From NCBI RefSeq assembly GCF_029945805.1, contig NZ_JAQSDH010000045.1, forward strand, positions 1-64,000: a DNA stretch of 64,000 nt, read 5' to 3'. How positions within the stretch are numbered: the first letter of the stretch is position 1; each line of letters opens with the position of its first letter. Both the position numbers and the translations under genes were made by a program. Under the pieces are notes generated by a model, which searched no databases, was not told where the DNA came from, and worked only from the letters and a program-made list of their open reading frames with translations. The stretch is from Flavobacterium sp. (GTDB taxonomy: Bacteria; Bacteroidota; Bacteroidia; Flavobacteriales; Flavobacteriaceae). Shown here one piece after another: positions 7,599-15,980 of this stretch.

Positions 7599-9356
7599 CT
7601 ATTTTAACGATTTAATAGAACTTTGAGCATATTCATTTGTTGGGTCAAGTGCCAACGTCTTATTGAAATATTCAATAGCTTTCGCTTTATTTGTATTCGC
7701 ATAAACAGCAGCAATGTTATTGTAAGATTCAATTAATTTTGGTTTAACTTTATCTAATTCGGCTTTATATATTTCGAAATTGGCATCTTTCAAAGTTCCC
7801 TTATAAAGCTCTAAAACTTTAATATCATCTAATACTTTATTTGCATCTAACAACGAACTCTCCCATTTTTTTGAAACAACATCAACATACTGTTGGTAAT
7901 ACTTAGCAATCATTTCATCATTTTCCATCAACTTATTTATTCTAGCTCTGAAAATATACGCTTCTTGAGTTGCTGGAGAAGCAGTAATTACGTTTCCGTA
8001 GGCAATATCTCCTTTTTGAAGTTGAACTTTATCTACTTTAGCGCCTTGAAAAGTACTGTTGTAGTATATTGCATTTCCTAAATAAAAATTATCAATTAAA
8101 TAATTTTTAGATTCTGGATTAGATGTAGCGATTTCAAATACAGCAGCAGCTGCTCCAAACAATTTCATCTCGTACAATTTTTTACCAACTTCATTTAATT
8201 CATTTACTGCTAAAGGTTCCATTTCGATCCCTTTTTTCAAATCCGCAATTCCTGATTCTAACTGAATTGGATCAACTGATTTTCCATCAGCACTTACTCC
8301 TTTTTTGATTTTGGCTTGACCTAAATATAAATAATCACGTGCAATAATCTTATTTGATGGGTTTGCAGTATAATCTTGCAATGATTTCAATGCGATATCA
8401 ACATTTCCGTTCTCATATGCTGAATAACCTAAATAACGTAGAATTCTTGGATTAACTCCATCTAATTCTTTCATTGTATTAGCTTCTAATTCTAAGGCCT
8501 TATAATCTTTAGCTAGGATTAAAAAGTCAGCGTGACGCATACGTGAAGTAATAGAGTAATCGGTTAGAGTCAAATATTTTTCGTAAAAACCTAATGCTTT
8601 TTTAATATTCTCTTCGTAGGATTTTGGCACGTTATTACCCCATAAATAGTGAGTTTCAGCTAACTCACGATAAACAGGACCATAATTCGGATTGATTGCA
8701 ATCACTTCATTATAAGCTTTAACCGCTTCCGTGTATGCCTTGGCTCCTTTTAATAAAACACCTAACTGCATTTTGGCTCTAATTAGGGTATTGTCTGACT
8801 GATAAGCGTTTCTATAGGCAACATACGAATCGTTTTGATTTTTGTCACCATAATAAGCATCCCCTAGAGCCAATTGTACTTGAGCATCCGTTGGATTTAG
8901 TGTCGCAGCTTTATTCAAAACGGTTATGGCACTTTTATAATCTGGCTTATCAGAATTCATATATGCACGAGCTATATATACATATTCTTCAATATCTTTC
9001 TTTTTAAGTTCTTTAGTTACCATATCAAATTTGGCTTGAGCTGCAACTTTATTGTCGGTATCCAAATCAATTTGTGCAAGTCCGATAGTATTAAATCTTG
9101 CACCCTCAGAACCTGACAATCCTTTTTGGAAAGCTATTTTAGCAGAATCGGCTATATTTTGTTTTAGATAAACTGTACCTAGAAGGAATGCCGCTTTACC
9201 ATTTGTTGGTTTTGCTTGTATAAGTGATTTTAATAGCGATTTTGCTTTCTCAAATTGTTCAGCATCAATAGCCTTTTTCGCTGGTTCTAAATCTTGTGCA
9301 TTGGCAATAGTTGTTGCAACTAATGCTAAGCTGAGTATTTTAAACTTGTTCATCAT
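7599..9356 (-). CDS. Secreted TPR-repeat protein
   Basis: The 585-residue protein has a signal peptide (about residues 1-20, TTIANAQ). Tetratricopeptide repeats follow along most of its length, for example KAAFLLGTVYLKQNIADSAKI, NPTDAQVQLALGDAYYG and the C-terminal unit NIAAVYANTNKAKAIEYF. It is probably a periplasmic scaffold. It is the last gene of a leftward operon that begins with ExbB/ExbD/TonB, 5 bases behind the PstS-like gene. The context suggests it helps the TonB energy-transducing complex or an uptake process it powers. No enzymatic domain is seen. Confidence 0.8.
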   Translation of the reverse strand: MMNKFKILSLALVATTIANAQDLEPAKKAIDAEQFEKAKSLLKSLIQAKPTNGKAAFLLGTVYLKQNIADSAKIAFQKGLSGSEGARFNTIGLAQIDLDTDNKVAAQAKFDMVTKELKKKDIEEYVYIARAYMNSDKPDYKSAITVLNKAATLNPTDAQVQLALGDAYYGDKNQNDSYVAYRNAYQSDNTLIRAKMQLGVLLKGAKAYTEAVKAYNEVIAINPNYGPVYRELAETHYLWGNNVPKSYEENIKKALGFYEKYLTLTDYSITSRMRHADFLILAKDYKALELEANTMKELDGVNPRILRYLGYSAYENGNVDIALKSLQDYTANPSNKIIARDYLYLGQAKIKKGVSADGKSVDPIQLESGIADLKKGIEMEPLAVNELNEVGKKLYEMKLFGAAAAVFEIATSNPESKNYLIDNFYLGNAIYYNSTFQGAKVDKVQLQKGDIAYGNVITASPATQEAYIFRARINKLMENDEMIAKYYQQYVDVVSKKWESSLLDANKVLDDIKVLELYKGTLKDANFEIYKAELDKVKPKLIESYNNIAAVYANTNKAKAIEYFNKTLALDPTNEYAQSSIKSLK

Positions 9357-9361
9357 CCTAA

Positions 9362-10279
9362 TTAATTTTTATCTTTAGTAATTGTATTTCGTATTATTAT
9401 TTTTCTTCCGGGTGTGCGTACGGGAAGCAATCCTGATTTTAGTACTATGCGTTGTCCTCGTTCACCTGTAATGAAGGAACCAAATCCCATTCCTAATCCG
9501 GAGTATCCTTGACAATTGACAATATACAAATCGCGTGCCAAAGGATATTTTCCTAATGCAAGATTATCTTGTGTTGGAAAAAAATACTGTTGTTGATCAA
9601 CACCTTTTACAGCTAAAACATTGACTTTGTCTACGAAAGGCTGTAAATCTAAAGGTGGCTGAAAAATCCAATTCATGCCAATAATACCAATCATGCCCTC
9701 ATGCTCTGCCACATATTTGATAACTTCTTCATTAGTTTTTAATGAAAAAACGTTTTTTTGATTGGTCACTAGTACTCCAGAAACTTCATTAATGTATCTC
9801 ACCGTACTTGAATTGGGATTGTCAAAAACCAAGCCTTTGATAGTTGGAATAGATTTTCCTTTTAAAAAATCAATTACATCTTGCAATGCAATTAGTGTGT
9901 CTTTTGCTGTTTTTCTTTTTATAAAGGCAACCGCATCTGTTGCAAATGGAGTAGTTCTTGGCCTTATTTTTTTTGATTGAAAAACTTCCAACTCTTTTTC
10001 ACTTAATGGTCTAGATAGTATTGCAATTCTTGCGGTATCACTTAATAATGAATTGACAATTTCTTTTTCTGATTTGGAAACCAAAAGCAGTTTTGCAGTG
10101 TATTCTGTTTCGAAAACAGCTTCTTGATCTTCGATTATTGGCAGTACAGATTCATCAACATAAACCGTTGCTTTTCCTGCAATAATTGTATCCATGATTT
10201 CATTTTTGTTTTGACAAGAAAAAACAAAAATCAAAGTAATCAAAATAAAGCCAATAAACGTTTTAGTTAATTTATTCAT
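9362..10279 (-). CDS. PstS-like phosphate/substrate-binding lipoprotein
   Basis: This 305-residue protein has a lipoprotein signal (Cys22 in FVFSC) and a PBP-like fold of the PstS type. Recognisable parts are the early VDESVLPIIEDQEAVFE, the segment ARIAILSRPLSEKE, and PNSSTVRYINEV, which resembles the phosphate-binding Ser/Arg region. The end region is GERGQRIVLKSGLLP. No PstCAB transporter genes are adjacent. It sits in the Ton operon between a small membrane protein and the TPR protein, so its partner may be the Ton system rather than an ABC importer. That role is inference. Confidence 0.75.
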   Translation of the reverse strand: MNKLTKTFIGFILITLIFVFSCQNKNEIMDTIIAGKATVYVDESVLPIIEDQEAVFETEYTAKLLLVSKSEKEIVNSLLSDTARIAILSRPLSEKELEVFQSKKIRPRTTPFATDAVAFIKRKTAKDTLIALQDVIDFLKGKSIPTIKGLVFDNPNSSTVRYINEVSGVLVTNQKNVFSLKTNEEVIKYVAEHEGMIGIIGMNWIFQPPLDLQPFVDKVNVLAVKGVDQQQYFFPTQDNLALGKYPLARDLYIVNCQGYSGLGMGFGSFITGERGQRIVLKSGLLPVRTPGRKIIIRNTITKDKN

Positions 10280-10287
10280 TTCTAATT

Positions 10288-10512
10288 TTATTCTTTATTA
10301 AAGAAGCGCAAAAACCGTATAAAGGAATAAACTATTAGCAAAACTCCAAAAGCAATTCTATATTTATATTCTAACGCTAAAGGTAAGGACTTCCAAAATA
10401 TGATTATGAGGCCTAATGTTAAATAAATCAAAAAAAACAAGATCCCTATAACGAGAAGAAACCGCTCTTTAAGCGATTTCTTCTGAAAATTTTCTATGAA
10501 AGGTGAAATCAT
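10288..10512 (-). CDS. Small two-TM membrane protein in the Ton operon
   Basis: The 74-residue product is mostly hydrophobic, with two predicted membrane spans (about residues 18-39 and 50-68) and basic ends. I do not recognise a family. Its start codon follows the tonB stop directly (10512/10513), which means tight co-transcription and likely translational coupling. It may be an accessory subunit of the ExbB-ExbD-TonB complex. Confidence 0.65.
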   Translation of the reverse strand: MISPFIENFQKKSLKERFLLVIGILFFLIYLTLGLIIIFWKSLPLALEYKYRIAFGVLLIVYSFIRFLRFFNKE

Positions 10513-11304
10513 CTATTCTGATTTTGGGAAAACAATTGGTAAAGAGTATAAAACTCTAACCTTTTTACCATTTTGCTCACCAGGAACCCATTTCGGACAT
10601 TTTCTCAAAACTCGTTCCGCTTCTTTTCCTGTTCCGTAACCTGCGTCTCTTATGATTTTGATATCTGTAAGGCTACCGTCCTTTTCAACAACGAAACTGA
10701 CGAATACTCTACCACCAGGAAAATTCTCATCTTCTACAGGTTGAAATGTTCTTTGAATGTAACTGTAGAACTTTGCCATTCCACCTGGGAAATCTGGTTT
10801 CACCTCAATACCCGCTGTGTTGTAGATGGTATTGTCTTCTCCCACAACTTCACTTGGACCTTTCCCAACAGGCTCAATGGACAAGGGAGCGTCGGGATCA
10901 CCTTTAATTGTTTCAGCTCCAATTTTCTTTTCTTTTATTTCAACGATTTTTGGTGGCTCTTCAACAATTTCCTCTGTTTTTGCCACTACGGGCTTAACAA
11001 ATTTTACCTGGTCCACTTTTGGAGGAGGAGGTGGCGGTGGTGGAAGATCTTTGGGAAGCTCTTTTGGTGGTAACTTTACCGTCACAATCTTTTGATCCAT
11101 GTTTACCTCTTCTTTTGACATATCAGGAATCAAACTAATAATAAGCGGTGCGCTTACTGCTAGTCCAAAAACTAATGCTCCAATGATAAGTGCACGAACC
11201 GAGGTTTTTGAATTTTCCTGACGTAACTCATAAGCGCCATAGGCTTTATTACGCCCTTCAAAAACGATGTCTATCCACTGTTTATTAAATAAGTCTAACT
11301 TCAT
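10513..11304 (-). CDS. tonB: TonB energy transducer
   Basis: The 263-residue protein has the TonB layout. A cytoplasmic N-terminus of about 37 residues contains NKAYGAYELR, a feature of Bacteroidetes TonB. A single membrane anchor follows (about 38-58), then a proline-rich periplasmic linker (PPKELPKDLPPPPPPPPK) and a C-terminal TonB_C domain (about 170-263) ending RVLYSLPIVFPKSE. It passes proton-motive energy from ExbB/ExbD to outer-membrane TonB-dependent receptors. It follows two exbD genes and one exbB gene in the same operon. The product of the 6.07-kb gene is a soluble paralogue of its C-terminal domain. Confidence 0.92.
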   Translation of the reverse strand: MKLDLFNKQWIDIVFEGRNKAYGAYELRQENSKTSVRALIIGALVFGLAVSAPLIISLIPDMSKEEVNMDQKIVTVKLPPKELPKDLPPPPPPPPKVDQVKFVKPVVAKTEEIVEEPPKIVEIKEKKIGAETIKGDPDAPLSIEPVGKGPSEVVGEDNTIYNTAGIEVKPDFPGGMAKFYSYIQRTFQPVEDENFPGGRVFVSFVVEKDGSLTDIKIIRDAGYGTGKEAERVLRKCPKWVPGEQNGKKVRVLYSLPIVFPKSE

Positions 11305-11336
11305 TTTTTAGTATATTTTTGATTAACATTGGAACA

Positions 11337-11909
11337 TTACTTGTTCATTTCGTCAATTAATTTTTGCTCTTCGGGAGTAATGTCATTTACAATGGCATAC
11401 GTTGGCACTTTTGATATTGCCATTTCATCCAAAACATCAACTAAATTTCTATAGGTAGATTTTTTAGAGGGTTTGATAATAACAATCAACCCATCACCTT
11501 TTTTGTTATTTGGTCTTGTTTTACAATATTCTTCAACCGATTTTACTCTTTTCAGGATTTCTTTACGAAGCCCATTTTTGCCGTAAACCGCATCGGTAGG
11601 TTTCCCATTTGGTTCAGGTGCTTCAAGAAGTCCGTGATACCATTTTATTTGGTTATCCTTTCCCATGATAATGGTCATAGTTCTTCTTTGATCCGTTTTC
11701 ATAGGTTTTTGTTTAGTCTTATCATCCTCTTTATCTGGCAATCCTAAATCCATGGATTGAGGTTTTGATAATGAGGTAGTCAACATAAAGAACGTAATTA
11801 ATAAGAAAGCTAAATCCACCATGGCAGTTAAATCTACCTTTGCATTGGATTTTTTACTTCTTACTTTGCCACCTTTACCACCGGAGTCCCCAGTATTTAA
11901 TTCAGCCAT
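11337..11909 (-). CDS. exbD: Biopolymer transporter ExbD (second copy)
   Basis: This 190-residue ExbD/TolR-family protein has a short basic N-terminus and one membrane span (about residues 27-47). The key Asp is in VDLTAMVDLAFLLITFFML, where the membrane-embedded acidic residue takes part in proton conduction. The periplasmic domain is longer than in E. coli ExbD. It lies between the other exbD and tonB. The two ExbD proteins differ in their periplasmic parts, so they probably form a mixed complex rather than being simple duplicates. Confidence 0.88.
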   Translation of the reverse strand: MAELNTGDSGGKGGKVRSKKSNAKVDLTAMVDLAFLLITFFMLTTSLSKPQSMDLGLPDKEDDKTKQKPMKTDQRRTMTIIMGKDNQIKWYHGLLEAPEPNGKPTDAVYGKNGLRKEILKRVKSVEEYCKTRPNNKKGDGLIVIIKPSKKSTYRNLVDVLDEMAISKVPTYAIVNDITPEEQKLIDEMNK

Positions 11910-11929
11910 TTTATATTATTATTATACAA

Positions 11930-12565
11930 TTAATAATCTTTTCCTCTTAAACCAGTAACTAAATTAAAGCTATTGATTTTTTGGTCTTGTAAAATATCCA
12001 TAACTCTTTTGATTTGGGGATATTCTTCTTTAGCATCGCCTTTGATTGCAAACTGCAGCTCTTTATCAGCGCCGTTATCAATATTTGCTTTTCTTGCGTA
12101 TTGTATCCAATCTTTCAATTGGTTATTGTCTCCAATAGAATCAACAGGAATTCCTGATTGCATTCCATCTTTAACTCGGTCAGCGCCTTTCAAAGCCAAT
12201 ATTCGCTTCAATTCTCCTATCGGCACACCAAATTCATCCATTAGCATAAATTCTTGTTTTTCTTTATCGGTAAAAGGAACTTTATACATCTGAGACATAT
12301 AATCAAGAGCACCCTTACGAATTACTCTGTCCTTCATTCCGATAAAAACTTGCTCTTTTCCATCTTTTTTTCCTACTGTGATGGTTACCAATCCTGTTTC
12401 AGGCAATTTTGTTTGCACTGTTGAAGAAGGTGTATCGACCGGAAGGGGTTCGGGCATTTTTGCCGTTGCCGTTAAGATAAAGAAGGTAAGCAAAAGGAAA
12501 GCCACGTCACACATTGCCGTCATATCGATGGATGTTGACTTTTTGGACATTTTTATTTTACCCAT
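11930..12565 (-). CDS. exbD: Biopolymer transporter ExbD (first copy)
   Basis: The 211-residue product has the ExbD/TolR signature SIDMTAMCDVAFLLLTFFIL near the N-terminus (about residues 11-30), with the conserved Asp in the membrane span. A proline-rich stretch follows, then a periplasmic domain whose end reads YPQIKRVMDILQDQKINSFN. It is the second gene of the leftward Ton operon, 45 bases after exbB and 20 bases before the second exbD. Confidence 0.88.
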   Translation of the reverse strand: MGKIKMSKKSTSIDMTAMCDVAFLLLTFFILTATAKMPEPLPVDTPSSTVQTKLPETGLVTITVGKKDGKEQVFIGMKDRVIRKGALDYMSQMYKVPFTDKEKQEFMLMDEFGVPIGELKRILALKGADRVKDGMQSGIPVDSIGDNNQLKDWIQYARKANIDNGADKELQFAIKGDAKEEYPQIKRVMDILQDQKINSFNLVTGLRGKDY

Positions 12566-12610
12566 TATTTATTTGTTTTTTATCAATTAATAGTGAATCA
12601 ATTAATTGAA

Positions 12611-13432
12611 TTAATTTTTTAAACTTCCTCTGAATTTTCTGTATGCATTCACGATTGTTGAACCCGCTTCATCGATAGAATACGTCAAGGTATCAATTTT
12701 AGAAGTAAAGAAGTTGTAAGTTACAATTGCTAGAGCAGAGGTAGAGATTCCTGTAGCTGTATTAATCAAAGCTTCCGAAATACCATTTGCTAATGCAGCT
12801 TGATCTGGAGTTCCTGTAGAGGCTAATGCACCAAACGCTTTAATCATCCCTGTTACTGTTCCTAACAAACCTGCAAGTGTACCAAGAGACACTAAAGTGG
12901 AAAGAATTGTTAAGTTTTTCTCTAACATTGGCATTTCAAGAGCTGTAGCTTCTTCAATTTCTTTATGAATGGTTTCCGCTGCTTCTTCACTATTGAAGCC
13001 TTCCTTTTTAACATCCTGATATTTAACTAAAGCTGATTTTACTGCATTTGCAACAGAACCTTCTTGTTTATCACAAGCAACAATAGCCTCTTCGATATTA
13101 CCACCTTTGATATCAGCTGTAATTTTTCTCATGAAAGTATCTAAGTTTCCTTTTCCAGCTGCTTTTGAAATAACCGCAAAACGCTCAAATGAAAATACAA
13201 CTACCATCAGCAATAACCCTAACAAAACTGGTACAATTGGCCCACCTTTATATACCATTGCCAAATAATTTCCTGAAATTGGATGTCCAGTATTCACACC
13301 GCCTTCAAAGTTAGCGCCATTCCCCATAATAAATTGCCAAATTAACCATCCCACAAAAATACATGCTACAATGATGATTCCTGAAATCATTCCTACGCCT
13401 TTTGAACCGCCTTCTTTTTTAACGTTTGCCAT
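12611..13432 (-). CDS. exbB: MotA/TolQ/ExbB proton channel family protein
   Basis: This 273-residue protein has an N-terminal span (about 13-35) and the MotA/TolQ/ExbB domain with three further spans (about 62-87, 167-195, 225-247). The segment ILSTLVSLGTLAGLLGTVTGMI is the family's pore-lining signature, and the Gly/Ala/Thr-rich ISEALINTATGISTSALAI the last one. With ExbD it makes the proton-driven motor for TonB. It is the first gene of the operon; a -7 promoter candidate lies about 65 bases upstream. Confidence 0.92.
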   Translation of the reverse strand: MANVKKEGGSKGVGMISGIIIVACIFVGWLIWQFIMGNGANFEGGVNTGHPISGNYLAMVYKGGPIVPVLLGLLLMVVVFSFERFAVISKAAGKGNLDTFMRKITADIKGGNIEEAIVACDKQEGSVANAVKSALVKYQDVKKEGFNSEEAAETIHKEIEEATALEMPMLEKNLTILSTLVSLGTLAGLLGTVTGMIKAFGALASTGTPDQAALANGISEALINTATGISTSALAIVTYNFFTSKIDTLTYSIDEAGSTIVNAYRKFRGSLKN

Positions 13433-13496
13433 TTTTTTAAATTTTAAAAGTTTTAATAAATTATAAGTTATAGTTGTTTATAAACTTGATCAGGAG

Positions 13497-13504
13497 CAAA
13501 TTTA
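13497..13504 (-). promoter_or_regulatory. -7 promoter element for the exbB-tonB operon
   Basis: TAAATTTG on the minus strand matches TAnnTTTG, 65 bases upstream of the exbB start codon. No TTG is present at the expected -33 distance, so the assignment is moderate. Confidence 0.4.
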
Positions 13505-13951
13505 ATTTTTTACTTTAAATAAAAAAATTTTTTTTGCTTTTAATAACACTTAGCTTTAAATAGAGTAATACAATAATTATATACATTTTAAACTATTAGT
13601 AAATATTGAAGGAGAATATTATTATTTTTAATGTTTTCACTGCAATTATTATAACTATAACGCTAAAAATGTTAAATATGTATTTAAAAACCATGTTTTC
13701 TTTCGAATGTTAAATTTATGTAAAGAAAAAGCATCTCAATAAAAAAAACATAGTGATTTTAAGTACACAAGTTTTAAATTGGAATATTTTAACTGATTCT
13801 TTCATTTTTTAAGTTTAAAAAACAAACCAATTATTAAAGTTTAAAGCTAATCCATATACAATAAAACATTTTATAGATTCCATAAAAACAAAACTGACAT
13901 AATCAACCACACAATAATTTTAAGTATAAACTGTGGACCATCAAATAACAC

Positions 13952-13981
13952 TTGATGCTTTTAAAAAAAAATAGTATTTTG
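13952..13981 (+). promoter_or_regulatory. Promoter candidate for the HerA-like ATPase gene
   Basis: TTG at 13952-13954 is followed after 20 bases by TATTTTG (13975-13981), which is one T short of the TAnnTTTG consensus. It is about 30 bases upstream of the start codon. Confidence 0.4.
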
Positions 13982-14010
13982 CAATATCTTTATAATCTAA
14001 AATATATTTA

Positions 14011-15528
14011 ATGTCAACATCCACAGAATTTAGTAATTATATAAACGAAGGCTACACATCAAAAGGGGACAGTATTATTCTTGGCGGAGCCATTTTAAAT
14101 GGAGAAGCACTAGCGGATACTTATATAAAGATTCCTCTAAAAACCTTGAATCGCCACGGATTAATTGCTGGCGCTACCGGAACTGGAAAAACAAAAACCA
14201 TTCAAGTACTTTCTGAACAATTGTCTTCATTTGGGATTCCGGTGTTGATGATGGACATTAAAGGTGATTTTTCAGGAATTGCTAAAGAAGGCGAAGAAAA
14301 ACCTTTTATCACAGAACGTCATGCTAAAATAAATCTACCTTATACTACCGCTTCTTTTCCTGTAGAATTAATGTCGCTTTCACAACAAAATGGTGTACGC
14401 CTTAGAGCTACAGTTTCTGAATTTGGCCCCGTATTATTTTCAAGAATATTAAATTTGAATGATACGCAGACTGGTGTTGTTTCGGTACTATTTAAATATT
14501 GTGACGACAATAAAATGCCATTGTTGGATTTAAAAGACATCAAAAAAGTGCTGAATTATATCACCGAGGAAGGCAAGGAAGAAATTGAGGAAAACTACGG
14601 AAAGATTTCTACGGCAACTACTGGCATTATTTTGCGTAAAATTATCGAATTAGAACAACAAGGCGGTGATATTTTTTTTGGAGAAAAGTCGTTTGAAATT
14701 GATGATTTGATGCGAATAGATGAAAATGGGAAAGGCTATGTAAATATCATCCGCTTGACGGATATACAAGATAAGCCAAAACTATTTTCCACCTTTATGC
14801 TGAGTTTGTTGGCGGAAATATATCAACAAATGCCCGAGAAAGGTGATGCCGACCAACCCGAACTTGTTATTTTTATTGATGAAGCGCATTTAATCTTCAA
14901 TGAAGCCAGCAAAGCATTACTAGAACAAATTGAAACCATAATCAAATTAATCCGTTCAAAAGGAATTGGTGTTTATTTTGTTACCCAAAACCCAATGGAC
15001 GTTCCAGCAAGTGTTTTGGCACAATTAGGATTAAAAATTCAACATGCTTTGCGCGCTTTTACTGCAAATGACAGACAAGCCATCAAGCAAACTGCCGATA
15101 ATTATCCAACATCCAAATACTATAAAACAGATGAAATGCTGACGAGTTTAGGAATTGGAGAAGCCTTTGTAACAGCGTTGAACGAAAAAGGAATTCCGAC
15201 ACCGTTAGCCGCAACGATGATGCGTGCACCAATGAGCCGAATGGATGTTTTGGTTGAAACTGAAATATCAGAAATCAATGCCAAATCAAAATTGGTTCGG
15301 AAATATGCTGAAGAACTTGATCGCGATAGCGCTTACGAAATGTTAAACAAAAAGATTAATGATGCCATTCAGCAAGCGGAGACCGAAGAGGAAACCAAGG
15401 TTCAGGAGCGCAAAAGCAGCGAACCCAGCACAGCTACTGTCATTACAAAATCAGTTGTAAAAGTGGTTACAAGCGCAAGTTTTATTCGTGGTGTTTTCGG
15501 AGTTTTGAGTAAAATGTTTAAAAAGTAA
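14011..15528 (+). CDS. HerA-like ATPase, DUF853/YjgR family
   Basis: The 505-residue protein is a P-loop ATPase of the HerA/FtsK type. The Walker A motif GATGTGKT is at about residues 54-61, and the Walker B motif LVIFIDEAHLIF at about 284-295. VYFVTQNPMDVPASVLAQLG follows as the sensor region of the DUF853 (YjgR) family. The N-terminal ILGGAILNGE resembles the start of these proteins. Family members are hexameric motor ATPases of uncertain cellular role. No NurA-like nuclease is nearby. The cupin gene follows after 2 bases. Confidence 0.85.
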   Translation: MSTSTEFSNYINEGYTSKGDSIILGGAILNGEALADTYIKIPLKTLNRHGLIAGATGTGKTKTIQVLSEQLSSFGIPVLMMDIKGDFSGIAKEGEEKPFITERHAKINLPYTTASFPVELMSLSQQNGVRLRATVSEFGPVLFSRILNLNDTQTGVVSVLFKYCDDNKMPLLDLKDIKKVLNYITEEGKEEIEENYGKISTATTGIILRKIIELEQQGGDIFFGEKSFEIDDLMRIDENGKGYVNIIRLTDIQDKPKLFSTFMLSLLAEIYQQMPEKGDADQPELVIFIDEAHLIFNEASKALLEQIETIIKLIRSKGIGVYFVTQNPMDVPASVLAQLGLKIQHALRAFTANDRQAIKQTADNYPTSKYYKTDEMLTSLGIGEAFVTALNEKGIPTPLAATMMRAPMSRMDVLVETEISEINAKSKLVRKYAEELDRDSAYEMLNKKINDAIQQAETEEETKVQERKSSEPSTATVITKSVVKVVTSASFIRGVFGVLSKMFKK

Positions 15529-15530
15529 TT

Positions 15531-15893
15531 ATGAAAAAATACCGCATACAAAAATCGCCGTTTGTAGTTCCGACTACTGATGGAAAAGTGATTGAAGAAC
15601 ATCACGGAATTCCGACTACCGACAACCATGAAATCTCTATTGCGCACATGATTGCTCCGCCAAAATGGAGTGAGCCATATCAAACACCAGAGTTTGAAGA
15701 ATACACTTATATCATTTCAGGTAAAAAACAATTTATAATTGAAGGGGAAACTATAATCTTAGAAGCCGGACAATCTATTAAAATCGAAAAGAATACTAGA
15801 GTTCAATATTCGAATCCGTTTGACGAACCGTGTGATTATATTTCTGTTTGTAAACCCGCGTTTGATTTTACTAAAGTGCATCGGGAAGAATAG
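15531..15893 (+). CDS. Cupin domain protein
   Basis: This 120-residue protein is a single small beta-barrel of the cupin_2 type. Motif 1 is around PEFEEYTYIISGKKQFIIEGE and motif 2 around LEAGQSIKIEKNTRVQYSNP. The usual metal-binding His pair of motif 1 is not obvious, so a non-metal or sugar-binding role is possible. It is only 2 bases behind the HerA-like gene and shares its transcript. Confidence 0.8.
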   Translation: MKKYRIQKSPFVVPTTDGKVIEEHHGIPTTDNHEISIAHMIAPPKWSEPYQTPEFEEYTYIISGKKQFIIEGETIILEAGQSIKIEKNTRVQYSNPFDEPCDYISVCKPAFDFTKVHREE

Positions 15894-15897
15894 AGCT

Positions 15898-15978
15898 TCA
15901 ATAGCAATAACAATAGCAATGACAATCAAAATGTTCAATTTTTGAAATTGAAATTGACTTTTGAAATTGATATTGAAA
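15898..15978. repeat. CAATAGCAATAACAAT / TTGAAATTGA simple repeats
   Basis: This is a run of caatagcaata-type units followed by ttgaaattga-type units, between the convergent cupin and kmo genes. No hairpin terminator is evident. Confidence 0.5.
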
Positions 15979-15980
15979 AC

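Larger units (their letters stand above)
13433..14010. other. AT-rich divergent intergenic region (exbB / HerA-like gene)
   Basis: This 578-base region has no plausible coding ORF and is strongly AT-rich. It contains a -7 candidate for exbB and a promoter candidate for the HerA-like gene, listed separately. I see no hairpin terminator, long repeat or recognisable riboswitch in the remainder. Confidence 0.5.

Noticed and set aside
10573-11095. Antisense ORFs opposite tonB (166 aa and 89 aa, Trp/Gly-rich)
   Set aside because: They mirror the proline-rich linker and TonB_C codons of tonB and have no signal, start context or family resemblance.
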